Assembly: GCF_011044255.1 (NCBI RefSeq)
Contig: NZ_CP049107.1
Location: 2,691,501-2,755,500 of the forward strand
Reading direction: 5' to 3'
Origin: Rhizorhabdus phycosphaerae
Lineage (GTDB): Bacteria; Pseudomonadota; Alphaproteobacteria; Sphingomonadales; Sphingomonadaceae
DNA length: 64,000 bases
Shown: positions 37,600 through 47,960 of the stretch, piece after piece
Layout: every line of letters begins with the position of its first letter
Position numbering within the stretch: the stretch's first letter is position 1
The notes under the pieces: generated by a model
Database searches by the model: none
Told to the model about the DNA's origin: nothing
Seen by the model: the letters and a program-made list of their open reading frames with translations, nothing else
Position numbers and translations under genes: made by a program

Positions 37600-37656
37600 T
37601 TGACGTTACGCAGGCGAACGCCCATTTGCCCAATCGGATCGAATCCGTCCGATTGG
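37600..37656 (+). promoter_or_regulatory. Candidate suf promoter and operator
   Basis: TTGACG at 37600-37605 is a plausible -35 box, with a poor -10 (CATTTG) 17 bases on. It is followed by a perfect inverted repeat: arm CCAATCGGA (37630-37638), nine-base spacer, arm TCCGATTGG (37648-37656). The repeat ends 15 bases before the sufR ATG, a good place for autoregulation by the Rrf2 protein. Confidence 0.5.
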
Positions 37657-37671
37657 AAGCGAACGAACGCC

Positions 37672-38076
37672 ATGCGCCTGTCCAGCCTCGCCGACTATGC
37701 CGTCGTCATGCTGTCCGCCGCCGCCCGCCACGGGCACGGCGAGCGGTTGACCGCGACGTTGCTGTCCGACGAGACGGGCGTGCCGCTGCCCACCGCGCAG
37801 AAGCTGATGGGTCGGCTGACCCAGGCAGGCCTGCTGGTTTCCGCGCGCGGCACGGGCGGCGGCGTCCGGCTGGCGCGCGATGCGGCGTCTATCAGCCTTG
37901 CGGACATCGTCGAGGCGGTCGAAGGGCCGATCGCGATGACCGCCTGCGTCGACGACCACCGGCACGATTGCAGCCTCGAAGGCGCATGCCGGGTCAAACC
38001 GCACTGGTCGGTCGTCAACGACACCATTCGCGGCGCCCTTGGCGGCGTCAGCCTCGAAACCCTGTCGAGGGTATGA
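37672..38076 (+). CDS. sufR: Rrf2-family regulator of the suf operon
   Basis: 134-residue Rrf2/IscR-like winged-helix regulator. N-terminal [20 protein letters not shown] and the recognition region [32 protein letters not shown] are typical. Three Cys in [17 protein letters not shown] (spacing like IscR) are probable [Fe-S] ligands. It matches the SUF-associated regulator group that senses cluster or iron status and controls the downstream sufBCDS genes. An inverted repeat sits just before its ATG. Four bases separate it from sufB. The symbol is by role; iscR is also used for such proteins. Confidence 0.9.
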   Translation: MRLSSLADYAVVMLSAAARHGHGERLTATLLSDETGVPLPTAQKLMGRLTQAGLLVSARGTGGGVRLARDAASISLADIVEAVEGPIAMTACVDDHRHDCSLEGACRVKPHWSVVNDTIRGALGGVSLETLSRV

Positions 38077-38080
38077 GATC

Positions 38081-39553
<1,473 letters not shown>

Positions 39554-39575
39554 GCGCCCGTACGCCCCAACCCAA

Positions 39576-39597
39576 CCCCTCCCCTGAAGGAGAGGGG
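39576..39597. repeat. REP-like palindrome between sufB and sufC
   Basis: Arms CCCCTC (39576-39581) and GAGGGG (39592-39597) with further internal pairing. The same CCCCTCCCCT-type unit recurs at 40372-40505 and 46068-46208, so it is a dispersed intergenic element. It ends eight bases before the sufC ATG and its GAGAGGGG could also serve as ribosome site. Confidence 0.6.
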
Positions 39598-39605
39598 CTA
39601 AAGAG

Positions 39606-40355
<750 letters not shown>

Positions 40356-40371
40356 CGACGGCGATCCAGTT

Positions 40372-40505
40372 CCTCCCCGGAACGGGGAGGGGGACCATCC
40401 GCAGGATGGTTGAGGAGGGGTCCGACCTCTCCTCCACCGCTGTCTGCGCGGTCCTGCGCTGCCCCTCCACTGGCTTTGCCGGTCCCCCTCCCCGTGCCGG
40501 GGAGG
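40372..40505. repeat. Paired inverted REP-like elements between sufC and sufD
   Basis: Left unit at 40372-40396 begins CCTCCCCGGAACGGGGAGG and the right unit at 40481-40505 is its inverted copy, ending GTGCCGGGGAGG. Between them is CCATCC-GCA-GGATGG. Each unit forms its own hairpin and the two can pair with each other. The final GGAGG (40501-40505) is the sufD ribosome site, so folding could hide it. Confidence 0.75.
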
Positions 40506-40512
40506 AATGGGC

Positions 40513-41595
40513 ATGACTCTCTCGCTTCCCTCGCCTCGTGACGAGGCATGGCGCTGGTCAGATCTCTCCGGGCTGGAAGCATTGGCGTCGGAATCGAAGC
40601 GCGATGTGCCCGTCGACGTGGCCGGTCTCTGGATCGGCAGCGGTCCGCGGCTGCTGTTCGTCGATGGGCGCTTCGATGCGGAGCGCAGCAGTTCCGGTCC
40701 GGTCACGGTCGGCACGGTGGACGCGACGTCCGTGCACCCGCTGGGTCGTCTGGCCCAGGGGCAGGGCTGGACCCTGACGTTGGGCAAGGATGCTGTCGCC
40801 GGCGCGCCGCCGGTCGAGATCGTTCATGTCGCGACCGGCGGGGCGAATCATGTGCCGGCGAGCATCGAACTCGGCGAGGATGCCCATGCGTCGATCGTCG
40901 AGACCTATGTCGGCGACGGCTGGACGAACCGGCTGACCCGCATCGCGCTGAGCCGCTCGGCGCGGCTGATGCGGGCGATCCGGATCGTGCAGGAAACGGG
41001 CTTCGTCTCGCTGCGCGACGAAGCGCGGCTGGACGGGGGCGCGAGCCTCGTCACCACGCTGCTCGGCGCGGGCGGGGCGGGAACCCGGCTCGACGCCGAG
41101 ATTCGCATCAAGGGACCGGGCGCCGTCGCCGAACATGGCGGTGCGCTGCTGGCGCGCGGCGAGCAGCGCCATGACGCGGCGGTCGTGGTCCACCATGCCA
41201 GTGCGGAGGGCACGAGCCGCCAGCTGTGGCGCGCGGTCGCCGACGACCGTGCGACGACGAGCATGGCCGCGAAGGTCGAAGTGGCGCGCGACGCGCAGAA
41301 GACCGACGGCGAGCAGAGCCTGCGCGGGTTGATGCTCAAGCGCACCGCTACGGTGAACCTTAAGCCCGAGCTCGAGATCTTCGCCGACGACGTGAAATGC
41401 GCGCATGGCGCCACGGTCGGCGAACTCGATGCGCAGGCGCTGTTCTACATGACCTCGCGCGGCATCACCCCCGATCGTGCCCGCGCGCTGTTGACCCAGG
41501 CCTTCATCGCCGACGCGCTGTCGCGGATCGGCGACGAGGCGGTGCGTGAGGCGTTCCAGGCGGATGCCGAGGCCTGGCTGGAGGAGAGAGCATGA
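40513..41595 (+). CDS. sufD: Fe-S cluster assembly protein SufD
   Basis: 360 residues. SufB-like beta-helix subunit of the SufBC2D scaffold, needed for iron entry. Marks are the N-terminal PSPRDEAWRWSDL, DGGASLVTTLLGAGGAGTRLDAEIRIKGPG, EQSLRGLMLKRTATVNLKPELEIFADDVKCAHGATVGELDAQALFYMTSRGI with the conserved C-terminal His. The ATG at 40513 is preferred because GGAGG sits 7 bases upstream; the ATG two codons earlier is too close. The ribosome site lies in a palindromic repeat. It overlaps sufS by four bases. Confidence 0.95.
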   Translation: MTLSLPSPRDEAWRWSDLSGLEALASESKRDVPVDVAGLWIGSGPRLLFVDGRFDAERSSSGPVTVGTVDATSVHPLGRLAQGQGWTLTLGKDAVAGAPPVEIVHVATGGANHVPASIELGEDAHASIVETYVGDGWTNRLTRIALSRSARLMRAIRIVQETGFVSLRDEARLDGGASLVTTLLGAGGAGTRLDAEIRIKGPGAVAEHGGALLARGEQRHDAAVVVHHASAEGTSRQLWRAVADDRATTSMAAKVEVARDAQKTDGEQSLRGLMLKRTATVNLKPELEIFADDVKCAHGATVGELDAQALFYMTSRGITPDRARALLTQAFIADALSRIGDEAVREAFQADAEAWLEERA

Positions 41596-42806
41596 ATGCG
41601 ATCGCCGACATCGCGAAGATGAGCCGCCGGGCCGACTTTCCGGGCCTTCCCGAGGGTTGGCATTATCTCGACACCGCCGCCACGGCGCAGAAGCCGCAGG
41701 CCGTGATCGATGCCATCGCCCGAGCCTATGGCGAGGATTATGCGACCGTCCATCGCGGCGTCTATCGCCGCTCGGCCGACATGACGATCGCCTATGAGGC
41801 GGCGCGCCAGCGGGTCGCCCGCTTCGTCAACGCGCGCAGCAGCGACGAGATCGTCTTCGTCCGCGGCGCCACCGAGGCGATCAACCTGGTGGCGCAGAGC
41901 TGGGGCGTGTCGACGCTCAAGGCTGGCGACCGCATCCTGCTGTCGCAGCTCGAACATCATTCGAACATCGTCCCGTGGCAGTTGCTGCGCGAGCGTACCG
42001 GGGTCGAGATCGACGTCTGCCCGCTGACCGCCGACGGCCGGATCGACCTCGACGCCGCCGAGGCGATGCTGACCGATCGGCACCGTCTGGTGGCGCTCGC
42101 CCATGTGTCGAACGTGCTGGGCTCGGCTCTCGACGCGCGCCGCGCCGCCGATCTGGCGCACCGCGTCGGCGCGAAGATCCTGATCGACGGTTGTCAGGCG
42201 GTACCGCGGATGACGGTCGACGTGCAAGCGCTCGACTGCGATTTCTACGTCTTTTCCGGGCACAAGCTCTATGGCCCCACCGGGATCGGCGCCTTGTGGG
42301 CGCGCGGAGAGCTGCTCGACGCGATGCCACCCTATCAGGGTGGCGGATCGATGATCGACCGCGTCACCTTTGCCGCGACCAGCTGGGCGCCGCCGCCGCA
42401 GCGTTTCGAGGCGGGGACTCCCAACATCGTCGGCGCGCTGGGTCTCCGTGCCGCGATCGACTATGTCGATGCGATCGGGCTCGATGCGATCGAGGCGCAT
42501 GAGAAGGCGCTGGTCGCCAAGGCGCGCGACGCGCTGTCGGCGATCAACAGCGTGCGGCTGTTCGGGCCGGCGGACTCGGCGGGAATCGTCAGCTTCGCGA
42601 TCGAGGGGGTGCATCCCCACGACATCGGCACCATATTGGACGAGGAAGGCGTGGCGATCCGCGCGGGGCACCATTGTGCCCAGCCGCTGATGGACCATCT
42701 CGACCTGCCGGCGACGGCGCGGGCGAGCTTCGGTATCTATAATGACGAGGATGACGTGGCCGCTCTGGCGCGCGGGATCGAACGTGTGACGCGGATATTC
42801 GGATGA
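41592..42806 (+). CDS. sufS: Cysteine desulfurase SufS
   Basis: PLP-dependent group II cysteine desulfurase, 404 residues; it takes sulfur from cysteine for Fe-S assembly. It has YLDTAATAQKPQAVIDA, VFVRGATEAINLVAQSW, the PLP lysine in FYVFSGHKLYGPTGIGALWAR and the catalytic Cys in RAGHHCAQPLMDH. The start overlaps the sufD stop (ATGA) and the end overlaps sufT. No SufE is seen in the window, so the sulfur acceptor must be elsewhere. Confidence 0.96.
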   Translation: MNAIADIAKMSRRADFPGLPEGWHYLDTAATAQKPQAVIDAIARAYGEDYATVHRGVYRRSADMTIAYEAARQRVARFVNARSSDEIVFVRGATEAINLVAQSWGVSTLKAGDRILLSQLEHHSNIVPWQLLRERTGVEIDVCPLTADGRIDLDAAEAMLTDRHRLVALAHVSNVLGSALDARRAADLAHRVGAKILIDGCQAVPRMTVDVQALDCDFYVFSGHKLYGPTGIGALWARGELLDAMPPYQGGGSMIDRVTFAATSWAPPPQRFEAGTPNIVGALGLRAAIDYVDAIGLDAIEAHEKALVAKARDALSAINSVRLFGPADSAGIVSFAIEGVHPHDIGTILDEEGVAIRAGHHCAQPLMDHLDLPATARASFGIYNDEDDVAALARGIERVTRIFG

Positions 42807-43303
42807 TGGACGAACGGACCAACGACAGCGGCAAGATCCTGACCGAAGAGGTCGAATCGGTGACGCCCCCGCCCCGGGTGCGGGTCGATCTCGAAGCGCT
42901 CGATGCGGACAGGCCTGCGGAGCAACCCCCGCGGAAGCCCGATTATCTCGACGGTTTCCTGGCGCAGCGGCCGCAGGCCGACGCGGCGGGCGAGCCCGGC
43001 GGTGAAATCTACGAGGGTGTCATCACCGCTCTCAAGGAGATCTACGATCCGGAAATTCCGGTGAACATCTACGATCTCGGGCTCGTCTATGGCGTCGAGG
43101 TAGCGGATAATGCCCATGTCGTCGTGACGATGACGCTGACCACGCCGCACTGCCCGGTGGCCGAATCGATGCCGGGCGAAGTCGAGCTGCGGGTCGGGGC
43201 TGTGCCGGGGGTCGGCTCGGCAGAGGTCAACCTGATCTGGGATCCGCCCTGGGACCCGCAGAAGATGTCGGACGAAGCCAAGCTCGAACTGGGAATGCTC
43301 TGA
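42803..43303 (+). CDS. sufT: SUF-associated DUF59/MIP18 protein (SufT)
   Basis: 166 residues. A disordered N-terminal 65 residues (rich in Pro, Asp and Glu) precedes a DUF59/MIP18 domain: YEGVITALKEIYDPEIPVNIYDLGLVYGVEV, VTMTLTTPHCPVAESMPGEVE, VNLIWDPPWDPQKMSDEAKLELGML. The domain is used in Fe-S cluster maturation or transfer. The TPHCP Cys is the conserved one. It overlaps sufS by four bases and is followed by sufA at 25 bases. Confidence 0.92.
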   Translation: MMDERTNDSGKILTEEVESVTPPPRVRVDLEALDADRPAEQPPRKPDYLDGFLAQRPQADAAGEPGGEIYEGVITALKEIYDPEIPVNIYDLGLVYGVEVADNAHVVVTMTLTTPHCPVAESMPGEVELRVGAVPGVGSAEVNLIWDPPWDPQKMSDEAKLELGML

Positions 43304-43328
43304 ACGCCCTTTGGGGATGGAGACCATA

Positions 43329-43691
43329 ATGACCGCGACCACCACCACGACCCGCGCCCGCCCGGCTGCGCTGATCCTGACGCCATCGGCCGAGGCACGC
43401 ATCGCCAGGCTGATGGAGACGGCGCCGGACGGTGCGATCGGGGTCAAGCTGTCGACCCCGCGTCGCGGCTGCTCGGGTCTCGCCTACTCGGTCGACTATG
43501 TGACCGAGGCCGACCCGTTCGACGAGAAGATCGTCACGCCCGGCGGCGATTTCTACGTCGACGGCGGGTCGCTTCTTTATCTGGTCGGCTCGACGATGGA
43601 CTGGGTCGAGGACGATTTCTCGGCTGGCTTCGTCTTCCAGAATCCCAATGCCAAGGGCATGTGCGGCTGCGGCGAGAGCTTCACCGTCTGA
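43329..43691 (+). CDS. sufA: A-type Fe-S carrier SufA
   Basis: 120 residues. HesB/IscA-type carrier that takes a cluster from the scaffold to apoproteins. The three Cys are in TPRRGCSGLAY and the terminal GMCGCGESF. The start at 43329 has GGAG six bases before it; in-frame Met at 43311 lacks a site. It is the last gene of sufR-B-C-D-S-T-A. Confidence 0.95.
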   Translation: MTATTTTTRARPAALILTPSAEARIARLMETAPDGAIGVKLSTPRRGCSGLAYSVDYVTEADPFDEKIVTPGGDFYVDGGSLLYLVGSTMDWVEDDFSAGFVFQNPNAKGMCGCGESFTV

Positions 43692-43777
43692 CGTCGTTCG
43701 TCGTCGTTCGCGCATCCATGCTATGACCGGCCTCGGCAGGCGATCTATGCCGATCGCCCCGACGAGGACGAGGCTCG

Positions 43778-44470
43778 ATGAGGCGGCACAAGGAATCGCA
43801 TCTGGTTGCGCGCATCGGCTGGCTTCGGGCCGCCGTACTGGGCGCGAATGACGGAATCGTCTCGACGGCGAGTCTGATCCTCGGCGTCGCCGCGTCGGGC
43901 GCCGACCGGCCTGCCCTGCTGGTTGCCGCGACGGCGGGCCTCGTCGCCGGCGCGATGTCGATGGCTGCAGGCGAATATGTCTCGGTGAGCTCGCAGGCGG
44001 ACACCGAAGCCGCCGATCTCGGGCGCGAGCGCGACGAACTCGCGACGGACCCGCAGATGGAGCTGAAGGAACTCGCCGCCATCTATGTCGGGCGGGGCGT
44101 CGATCCCGAAACCGCCGACAAGGTCGCCGCGCAGATGATGGCGCGCGACGCGATCGGTGCCCATGCCCGCGACGAACTCAACATCACCGAGGTCACGACC
44201 GCGCGGCCGGTGGTCGCGGCACTCGCCTCGGCGGCAACCTTCACCGCCGGCGCGCTGCTGCCGCTGGTGCTGGCGGCCTCCTTGCCGATGGCCTGGATGG
44301 TCGCCGGTGAGGCGATCGGTTCGATCCTGTTCCTGGCATTGCTCGGCGCACTCGGCGCCCGGGCCGGTGGAGCGCCCGTCCTGCGGCCGGTGTTGCGGGT
44401 CGTCTTCTGGGGTGCTCTGGCGATGGCGCTCACGGCGGGAATCGGCAGTCTGGTCGGCACCGCCGTCTGA
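43778..44470 (+). CDS. VIT/CCC1-family metal transporter
   Basis: 230 residues. Membrane protein of the vacuolar iron transporter family: WLRAAVLGANDGIVSTASLILGVAASG (TM1 with metal site), GLVAGAMSMAAGEYVSVSSQADTE (TM2 and loop), a cytoplasmic acidic helix pair with RDELATDPQMELKELAAIYVGRGVD, and three later TM segments. It probably exports Fe2+ or Mn2+. It lies 86 bases after sufA, so it may share the Fe-S operon or its regulation; iron overflow protection next to suf is a sensible pairing. Confidence 0.88.
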   Translation: MRRHKESHLVARIGWLRAAVLGANDGIVSTASLILGVAASGADRPALLVAATAGLVAGAMSMAAGEYVSVSSQADTEAADLGRERDELATDPQMELKELAAIYVGRGVDPETADKVAAQMMARDAIGAHARDELNITEVTTARPVVAALASAATFTAGALLPLVLAASLPMAWMVAGEAIGSILFLALLGALGARAGGAPVLRPVLRVVFWGALAMALTAGIGSLVGTAV

Positions 44471-44551
44471 CGCCCGGGGTTGATGGCCCTCCCTGGCTGG
44501 CGCCGTCGGCGCGGGTTGCCACCACTTCGTGCAACGGCTACTCGCGCGGCC

Positions 44552-45220
44552 ATGGATGCAGCGCTCCGCCATATCGACGCCTGGATCTTCGATCTGGACA
44601 ACACGCTCTACCCGGCGTCGGTCGACCTGTTCGGGCTGATCGACGTCCGCATGGGGCTCTATGTCCAGCGGCTGCTCGGCGTCGATCCGGTCGAGGCCAA
44701 GCGCGTCCAGAAGCAGATGTTCCGCGAGCATGGCACGACATTGTCGGGGCTGATGCAGAGCCACGGCATCGACCCGCACGAATTCCTCTCCTTCGTCCAC
44801 GACATCGAGATGGACGTGCTGTCCGAGGATCGGCGTCTGATCGACGCGGTCGCGAAGCTGCCCGGCCGCAAGCTGATCTTCACCAATGGCGATGCCGATT
44901 ATGCCGGTCGCGTGCTGCAGAAACTGGGCCTGTCGAAGAGCTTCGAGGCGATCCACGATATCCACGCCTGCGCCTATCAGCCCAAGCCCCACGCGGCGAG
45001 CTATGCGTCGATGGTCGAGGCCTTCGGCATCGATCCTCGCACCTCTCTGTTCGTCGAGGATATGGCCCGCAACCTGAAGCCCGCCAAGGCGATCGGCATG
45101 ACCACCGTGTGGGTCAACAACGGGTCCGAATATGGCGACCACGAAGCCGACCACAGCTTCATCGACTATGAGATTCGCGATGTCGGGCACTGGCTCGACG
45201 AACTGACAGCCACGCTTTGA
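44552..45220 (+). CDS. HAD pyrimidine 5'-nucleotidase-type phosphatase
   Basis: 222 residues. HAD-superfamily fold with the nucleophile motif [25 protein letters not shown] (motif II), [15 protein letters not shown] (motif III Lys) and [22 protein letters not shown] (motif IV). The ladder [22 protein letters not shown] is typical of the pyrimidine 5'-nucleotidase group (SDT1/YjjG-like). It dephosphorylates UMP/CMP or related phosphates. The start at 44552 (MDAALRHID) matches the family; an in-frame ATG at 44480 would add 24 Arg-rich residues. It sits 10 bases before dapD. Confidence 0.85.
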   Translation: MDAALRHIDAWIFDLDNTLYPASVDLFGLIDVRMGLYVQRLLGVDPVEAKRVQKQMFREHGTTLSGLMQSHGIDPHEFLSFVHDIEMDVLSEDRRLIDAVAKLPGRKLIFTNGDADYAGRVLQKLGLSKSFEAIHDIHACAYQPKPHAASYASMVEAFGIDPRTSLFVEDMARNLKPAKAIGMTTVWVNNGSEYGDHEADHSFIDYEIRDVGHWLDELTATL

Positions 45221-45230
45221 GGGGAACGAC

Positions 45231-46055
45231 ATGAGCGCCGATCTGCAGCAGATCATCGAAAAGGCCTGGGACGAACGCGAGAGCATCGGCTTCTCGACCA
45301 AGGGTGAGGTCCGCGACGCCGTCGACACCGCACTCGGCCTGCTCGATTCGGGCGAGCGGCGCGTGGCCGAGAAGGGCGAGGGCGGCTGGACCGTCAACCA
45401 GTGGCTCAAGAAGGCGGTCCTGCTGTCCTTCCGCCTCAACGACATGGAACTGATTCCCGGCGGTCCCGGCGGCACCAGCTGGTGGGACAAGGTGCCCTCG
45501 AAGTTCGCGGGTTGGGGCGAGGCAGAGTTCCGTTCCGCCGGCTTCCGCGCGGTGCCCGGTTCGATCGTCCGTCGCGGCGCGCACATCGCCAAGGGCGCGG
45601 TGCTGATGCCCAGCTTCGTCAATCTCGGCGCCTTCGTCGGCGAAGGCACGATGGTCGACACCTGGACGACGGTCGGCAGCTGCGCGCAGATCGGCCGCAA
45701 CGTCCATCTGTCGGGCGGCGTCGGCATTGGCGGCGTGCTCGAGCCACTGCAGGCGGGCCCGGTCGTGATCGAGGACGACTGCTTCATCGGCGCCCGCTCG
45801 GAAGTGGCCGAGGGCGTTGTGGTCGAGCAGGGCGCGGTGCTGTCGATGGGCGTCTATCTCGGCGCGTCGACCAAGATCGTCGACCGCGCGAGCGGCGAGG
45901 TCTTCATCGGGCGCGTGCCGAGCTATTCGGTGGTCGTCCCCGGCACGCTGCCGGGCAAGGATGGCGGCCCCGGCCTCTATTGCGCGGTGATCGTGAAGCG
46001 CGTCGACGCGCAGACCCGATCGAAGACCGGCATCAACGAGCTGCTGCGCGACTGA
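45231..46055 (+). CDS. dapD: 2,3,4,5-Tetrahydropyridine-2,6-dicarboxylate N-succinyltransferase
   Basis: Lysine/DAP pathway enzyme that puts a succinyl group from succinyl-CoA on tetrahydrodipicolinate. 274 residues, trimer with left-handed beta-helix. It has the N-terminal [84 protein letters not shown] and [15 protein letters not shown] hexapeptide turns. Full length. GAGGGGAACG lies just upstream of the ATG. Confidence 0.97.
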   Translation: MSADLQQIIEKAWDERESIGFSTKGEVRDAVDTALGLLDSGERRVAEKGEGGWTVNQWLKKAVLLSFRLNDMELIPGGPGGTSWWDKVPSKFAGWGEAEFRSAGFRAVPGSIVRRGAHIAKGAVLMPSFVNLGAFVGEGTMVDTWTTVGSCAQIGRNVHLSGGVGIGGVLEPLQAGPVVIEDDCFIGARSEVAEGVVVEQGAVLSMGVYLGASTKIVDRASGEVFIGRVPSYSVVVPGTLPGKDGGPGLYCAVIVKRVDAQTRSKTGINELLRD

Positions 46056-46067
46056 GCCTCATGATGT

Positions 46068-46208
46068 CCCTCCCCTTCGGGGGAGGGATGTAAGGGTGGG
46101 GTGCGGAAATGAGGGAGGCGATGCCTCAACAGTGAGGCTGTGCCTTACAAGCGAGGGAGCTCGCTGGCGCTCGCACCCACCCCTTTCCCCTCCCTTGAAA
46201 GGGAGGGG
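46068..46208. repeat. Inverted pair of REP-like hairpins between dapD and argB
   Basis: Left hairpin CCCTCCCC-TTC-GGGGGAGGG (46068-46087); right hairpin CCCCTCCC-TTGAAA-GGGAGGGG (46187-46208). Outward copies GGGTGGGGTGCG and CGCACCCACCCC (46095 region and 46172 region) extend the inversion. The right hairpin is followed by CTTATTTTC on the plus strand, so it can end dapD transcription. It belongs to the same family as the elements in the suf operon. Confidence 0.7.
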
Positions 46209-46216
46209 CTTATTTT

Positions 46217-47122
46217 CTAGCCCATGCCGATCAGGGTGCCGGCGCCGCGCTTGGTGAAGGCTTCGATCAGCATCGCGTGGGGCACCCGTCCGTCGAGGAT
46301 GACGGCGGCATCGACCCCGCCCTCGACCGCATCGACGCAGGTCTCGAGCTTGGGGATCATGCCGCCCTGGATCGTGCCGTCCTCGCGCAGGGCTGCGATC
46401 TGCGGCGGGCTGAGTTCGCGGATCAGCTGCTTCTGCTTGTCGAGCACGCCGGCCACGTCGGTCAGCAGGAACAGGCGGGCGGCGCCAAGGGCGATGGCGA
46501 TCGCGCCGGCCATGGTGTCGGCATTGACGTTATATGTGTGGCCGTCCTCGCCGATCGCGATCGGCGCGATGACCGGAATCATGCCGGCCTTGGAAATGGT
46601 GTCGATCACACGGCGGTCGATATCGGCAGGTTCGCCGACGAAACCCAGATCGACGACCTCGTCGAGGTCGTTTTCCGGGTTGCGGCGCGTCCTGCTGACC
46701 TTCTCGGCGACGACCATGCGGCCATCCTTGCCGGAGAGGCCGACCGCGCGGCCGCCCGCCTGCGCGATCCAGGACACGATTTCCTTGTTGATCGATCCGC
46801 ACAGCACCATCTCGGCGATGCGCGCGGTTTCGGCATCGGTGACGCGCAGTCCGTCGACGAAGCTGCTCTCGACGCCCAGCGTCTTGAGCATGCGGCCGAT
46901 CTGCGGGCCGCCGCCATGGACCACCACCGGGTTGATCCCGACCGCCTTGAGCAGCACGATGTCCTCGGCGAAATCGCGCGCGGCCTCGGGATCGCCCATG
47001 GCGTGACCGCCATATTTCACCACGAAGGTCTCGCCGGCATAGCGCTGCATATAGGGCAGCGCCTCGGTGAGGGTCTCGGCCTTGGACAGGAGGATCGGGT
47101 CGGGGCTGTGATCGGTCGACAT
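46217..47122 (-). CDS. argB: Acetylglutamate kinase
   Basis: Second step of arginine synthesis: ATP-dependent phosphorylation of N-acetylglutamate. 301 residues with [84 protein letters not shown] and [33 protein letters not shown]. The insert and N-terminal helix fit the arginine-sensitive type. It lies 80 bases downstream of the queuosine-precursor transporter on the same strand. Confidence 0.96.
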   Translation of the reverse strand: MSTDHSPDPILLSKAETLTEALPYMQRYAGETFVVKYGGHAMGDPEAARDFAEDIVLLKAVGINPVVVHGGGPQIGRMLKTLGVESSFVDGLRVTDAETARIAEMVLCGSINKEIVSWIAQAGGRAVGLSGKDGRMVVAEKVSRTRRNPENDLDEVVDLGFVGEPADIDRRVIDTISKAGMIPVIAPIAIGEDGHTYNVNADTMAGAIAIALGAARLFLLTDVAGVLDKQKQLIRELSPPQIAALREDGTIQGGMIPKLETCVDAVEGGVDAAVILDGRVPHAMLIEAFTKRGAGTLIGMG

Positions 47123-47202
47123 GGCGCGCCCCTTAGCGGAGGCGGGGCGCGGGATAAAGCATCGCTTTCAGCCTGTGCCGGCTTCCAATCCCGGACAGCC
47201 GC

Positions 47203-47859
47203 TCAGCCGCGCGCGTCTATCCGGCGGCCGGCGGCCACGAAGGCGGTGATCAGCGGGGGAACCAGCACGATCGAGAGGACGACCTTGGTCAGCATCTGGC
47301 CGCCCATCAGGCCGACTATCTCGCGCTCGCCGTAGAAGCTGATCGTGATGAACATGATCGTGTCGGCGATCTGGCTGATCACGCTCGCGATCATGCCGCG
47401 CAGCCAGACGAAGCGCCCGACCCCGCTGCCCTTCAACCGGTCGAAGATCAGCACGTTGAGCGTCTGAGACAGCCCATAGGAGATCAGGCCGGCGATCATC
47501 ATCCGGGCGCCCTGGCCGACGACGATCGGAAAGGCTTCGACGGCGGGCGGGTACATGCCCGGATCGGTCGGCAGGGCGAGCACCAGCTGGATGAGCAGTG
47601 CCGACATGATCAGCGGCAGGAAGCCCCAGCGCACGAGCGAATCGGCCACCGTCCGCCCGTGCAGCTCGGCCACCGCGCTGCCCATGACGACCAGCAGCAG
47701 AAAGGCGAATATGCCTGCCTCTACGGCAAGCGGGCCGAGCGCCACCTGCTTCACCCCGAGCACCCCGGCGATGCACACCATGCCGCCATAGAAGATCGAG
47801 ATGACGAACAGCGAGCGAGGCGGGCGGGCGTCCTGCGCCGGCGGGATGGAGGCGGTCAT
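47203..47859 (-). CDS. Queuosine precursor transporter (VUT/YhhQ family)
   Basis: 218 residues, inner-membrane protein with about six TM segments. It has the VUT family pattern: FVISIFYGGMVCIAGVLGVKQ, FLLLVVMGSAVAELHGRTVADSLVRWGF, RMMIAGLISYGLSQTLNVLIFDRLKG, RFVWLRGMIASVISQIADTIMFITISFYG. YhhQ imports preQ0/preQ1. queG, the last step of queuosine synthesis, is also in this window (57.4 kb), though not linked. Confidence 0.88.
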   Translation of the reverse strand: MTASIPPAQDARPPRSLFVISIFYGGMVCIAGVLGVKQVALGPLAVEAGIFAFLLLVVMGSAVAELHGRTVADSLVRWGFLPLIMSALLIQLVLALPTDPGMYPPAVEAFPIVVGQGARMMIAGLISYGLSQTLNVLIFDRLKGSGVGRFVWLRGMIASVISQIADTIMFITISFYGEREIVGLMGGQMLTKVVLSIVLVPPLITAFVAAGRRIDARG

Positions 47860-47960
47860 GCCGCACTGCTAACGGCTTTGCGGCGGCGGCGAAAGAGCGC
47901 TTGACCGGCGCCACGCGCTCGACAAGGTGGGCCTTTCATCGCGCTTTGGGAAGTTTCCGG

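Noticed and set aside
43745-45787. A 680-codon open frame on the minus strand over the VIT, HAD and dapD genes
   Set aside because: Antisense shadow of three recognisable genes; it crosses their boundaries and has no fold pattern.
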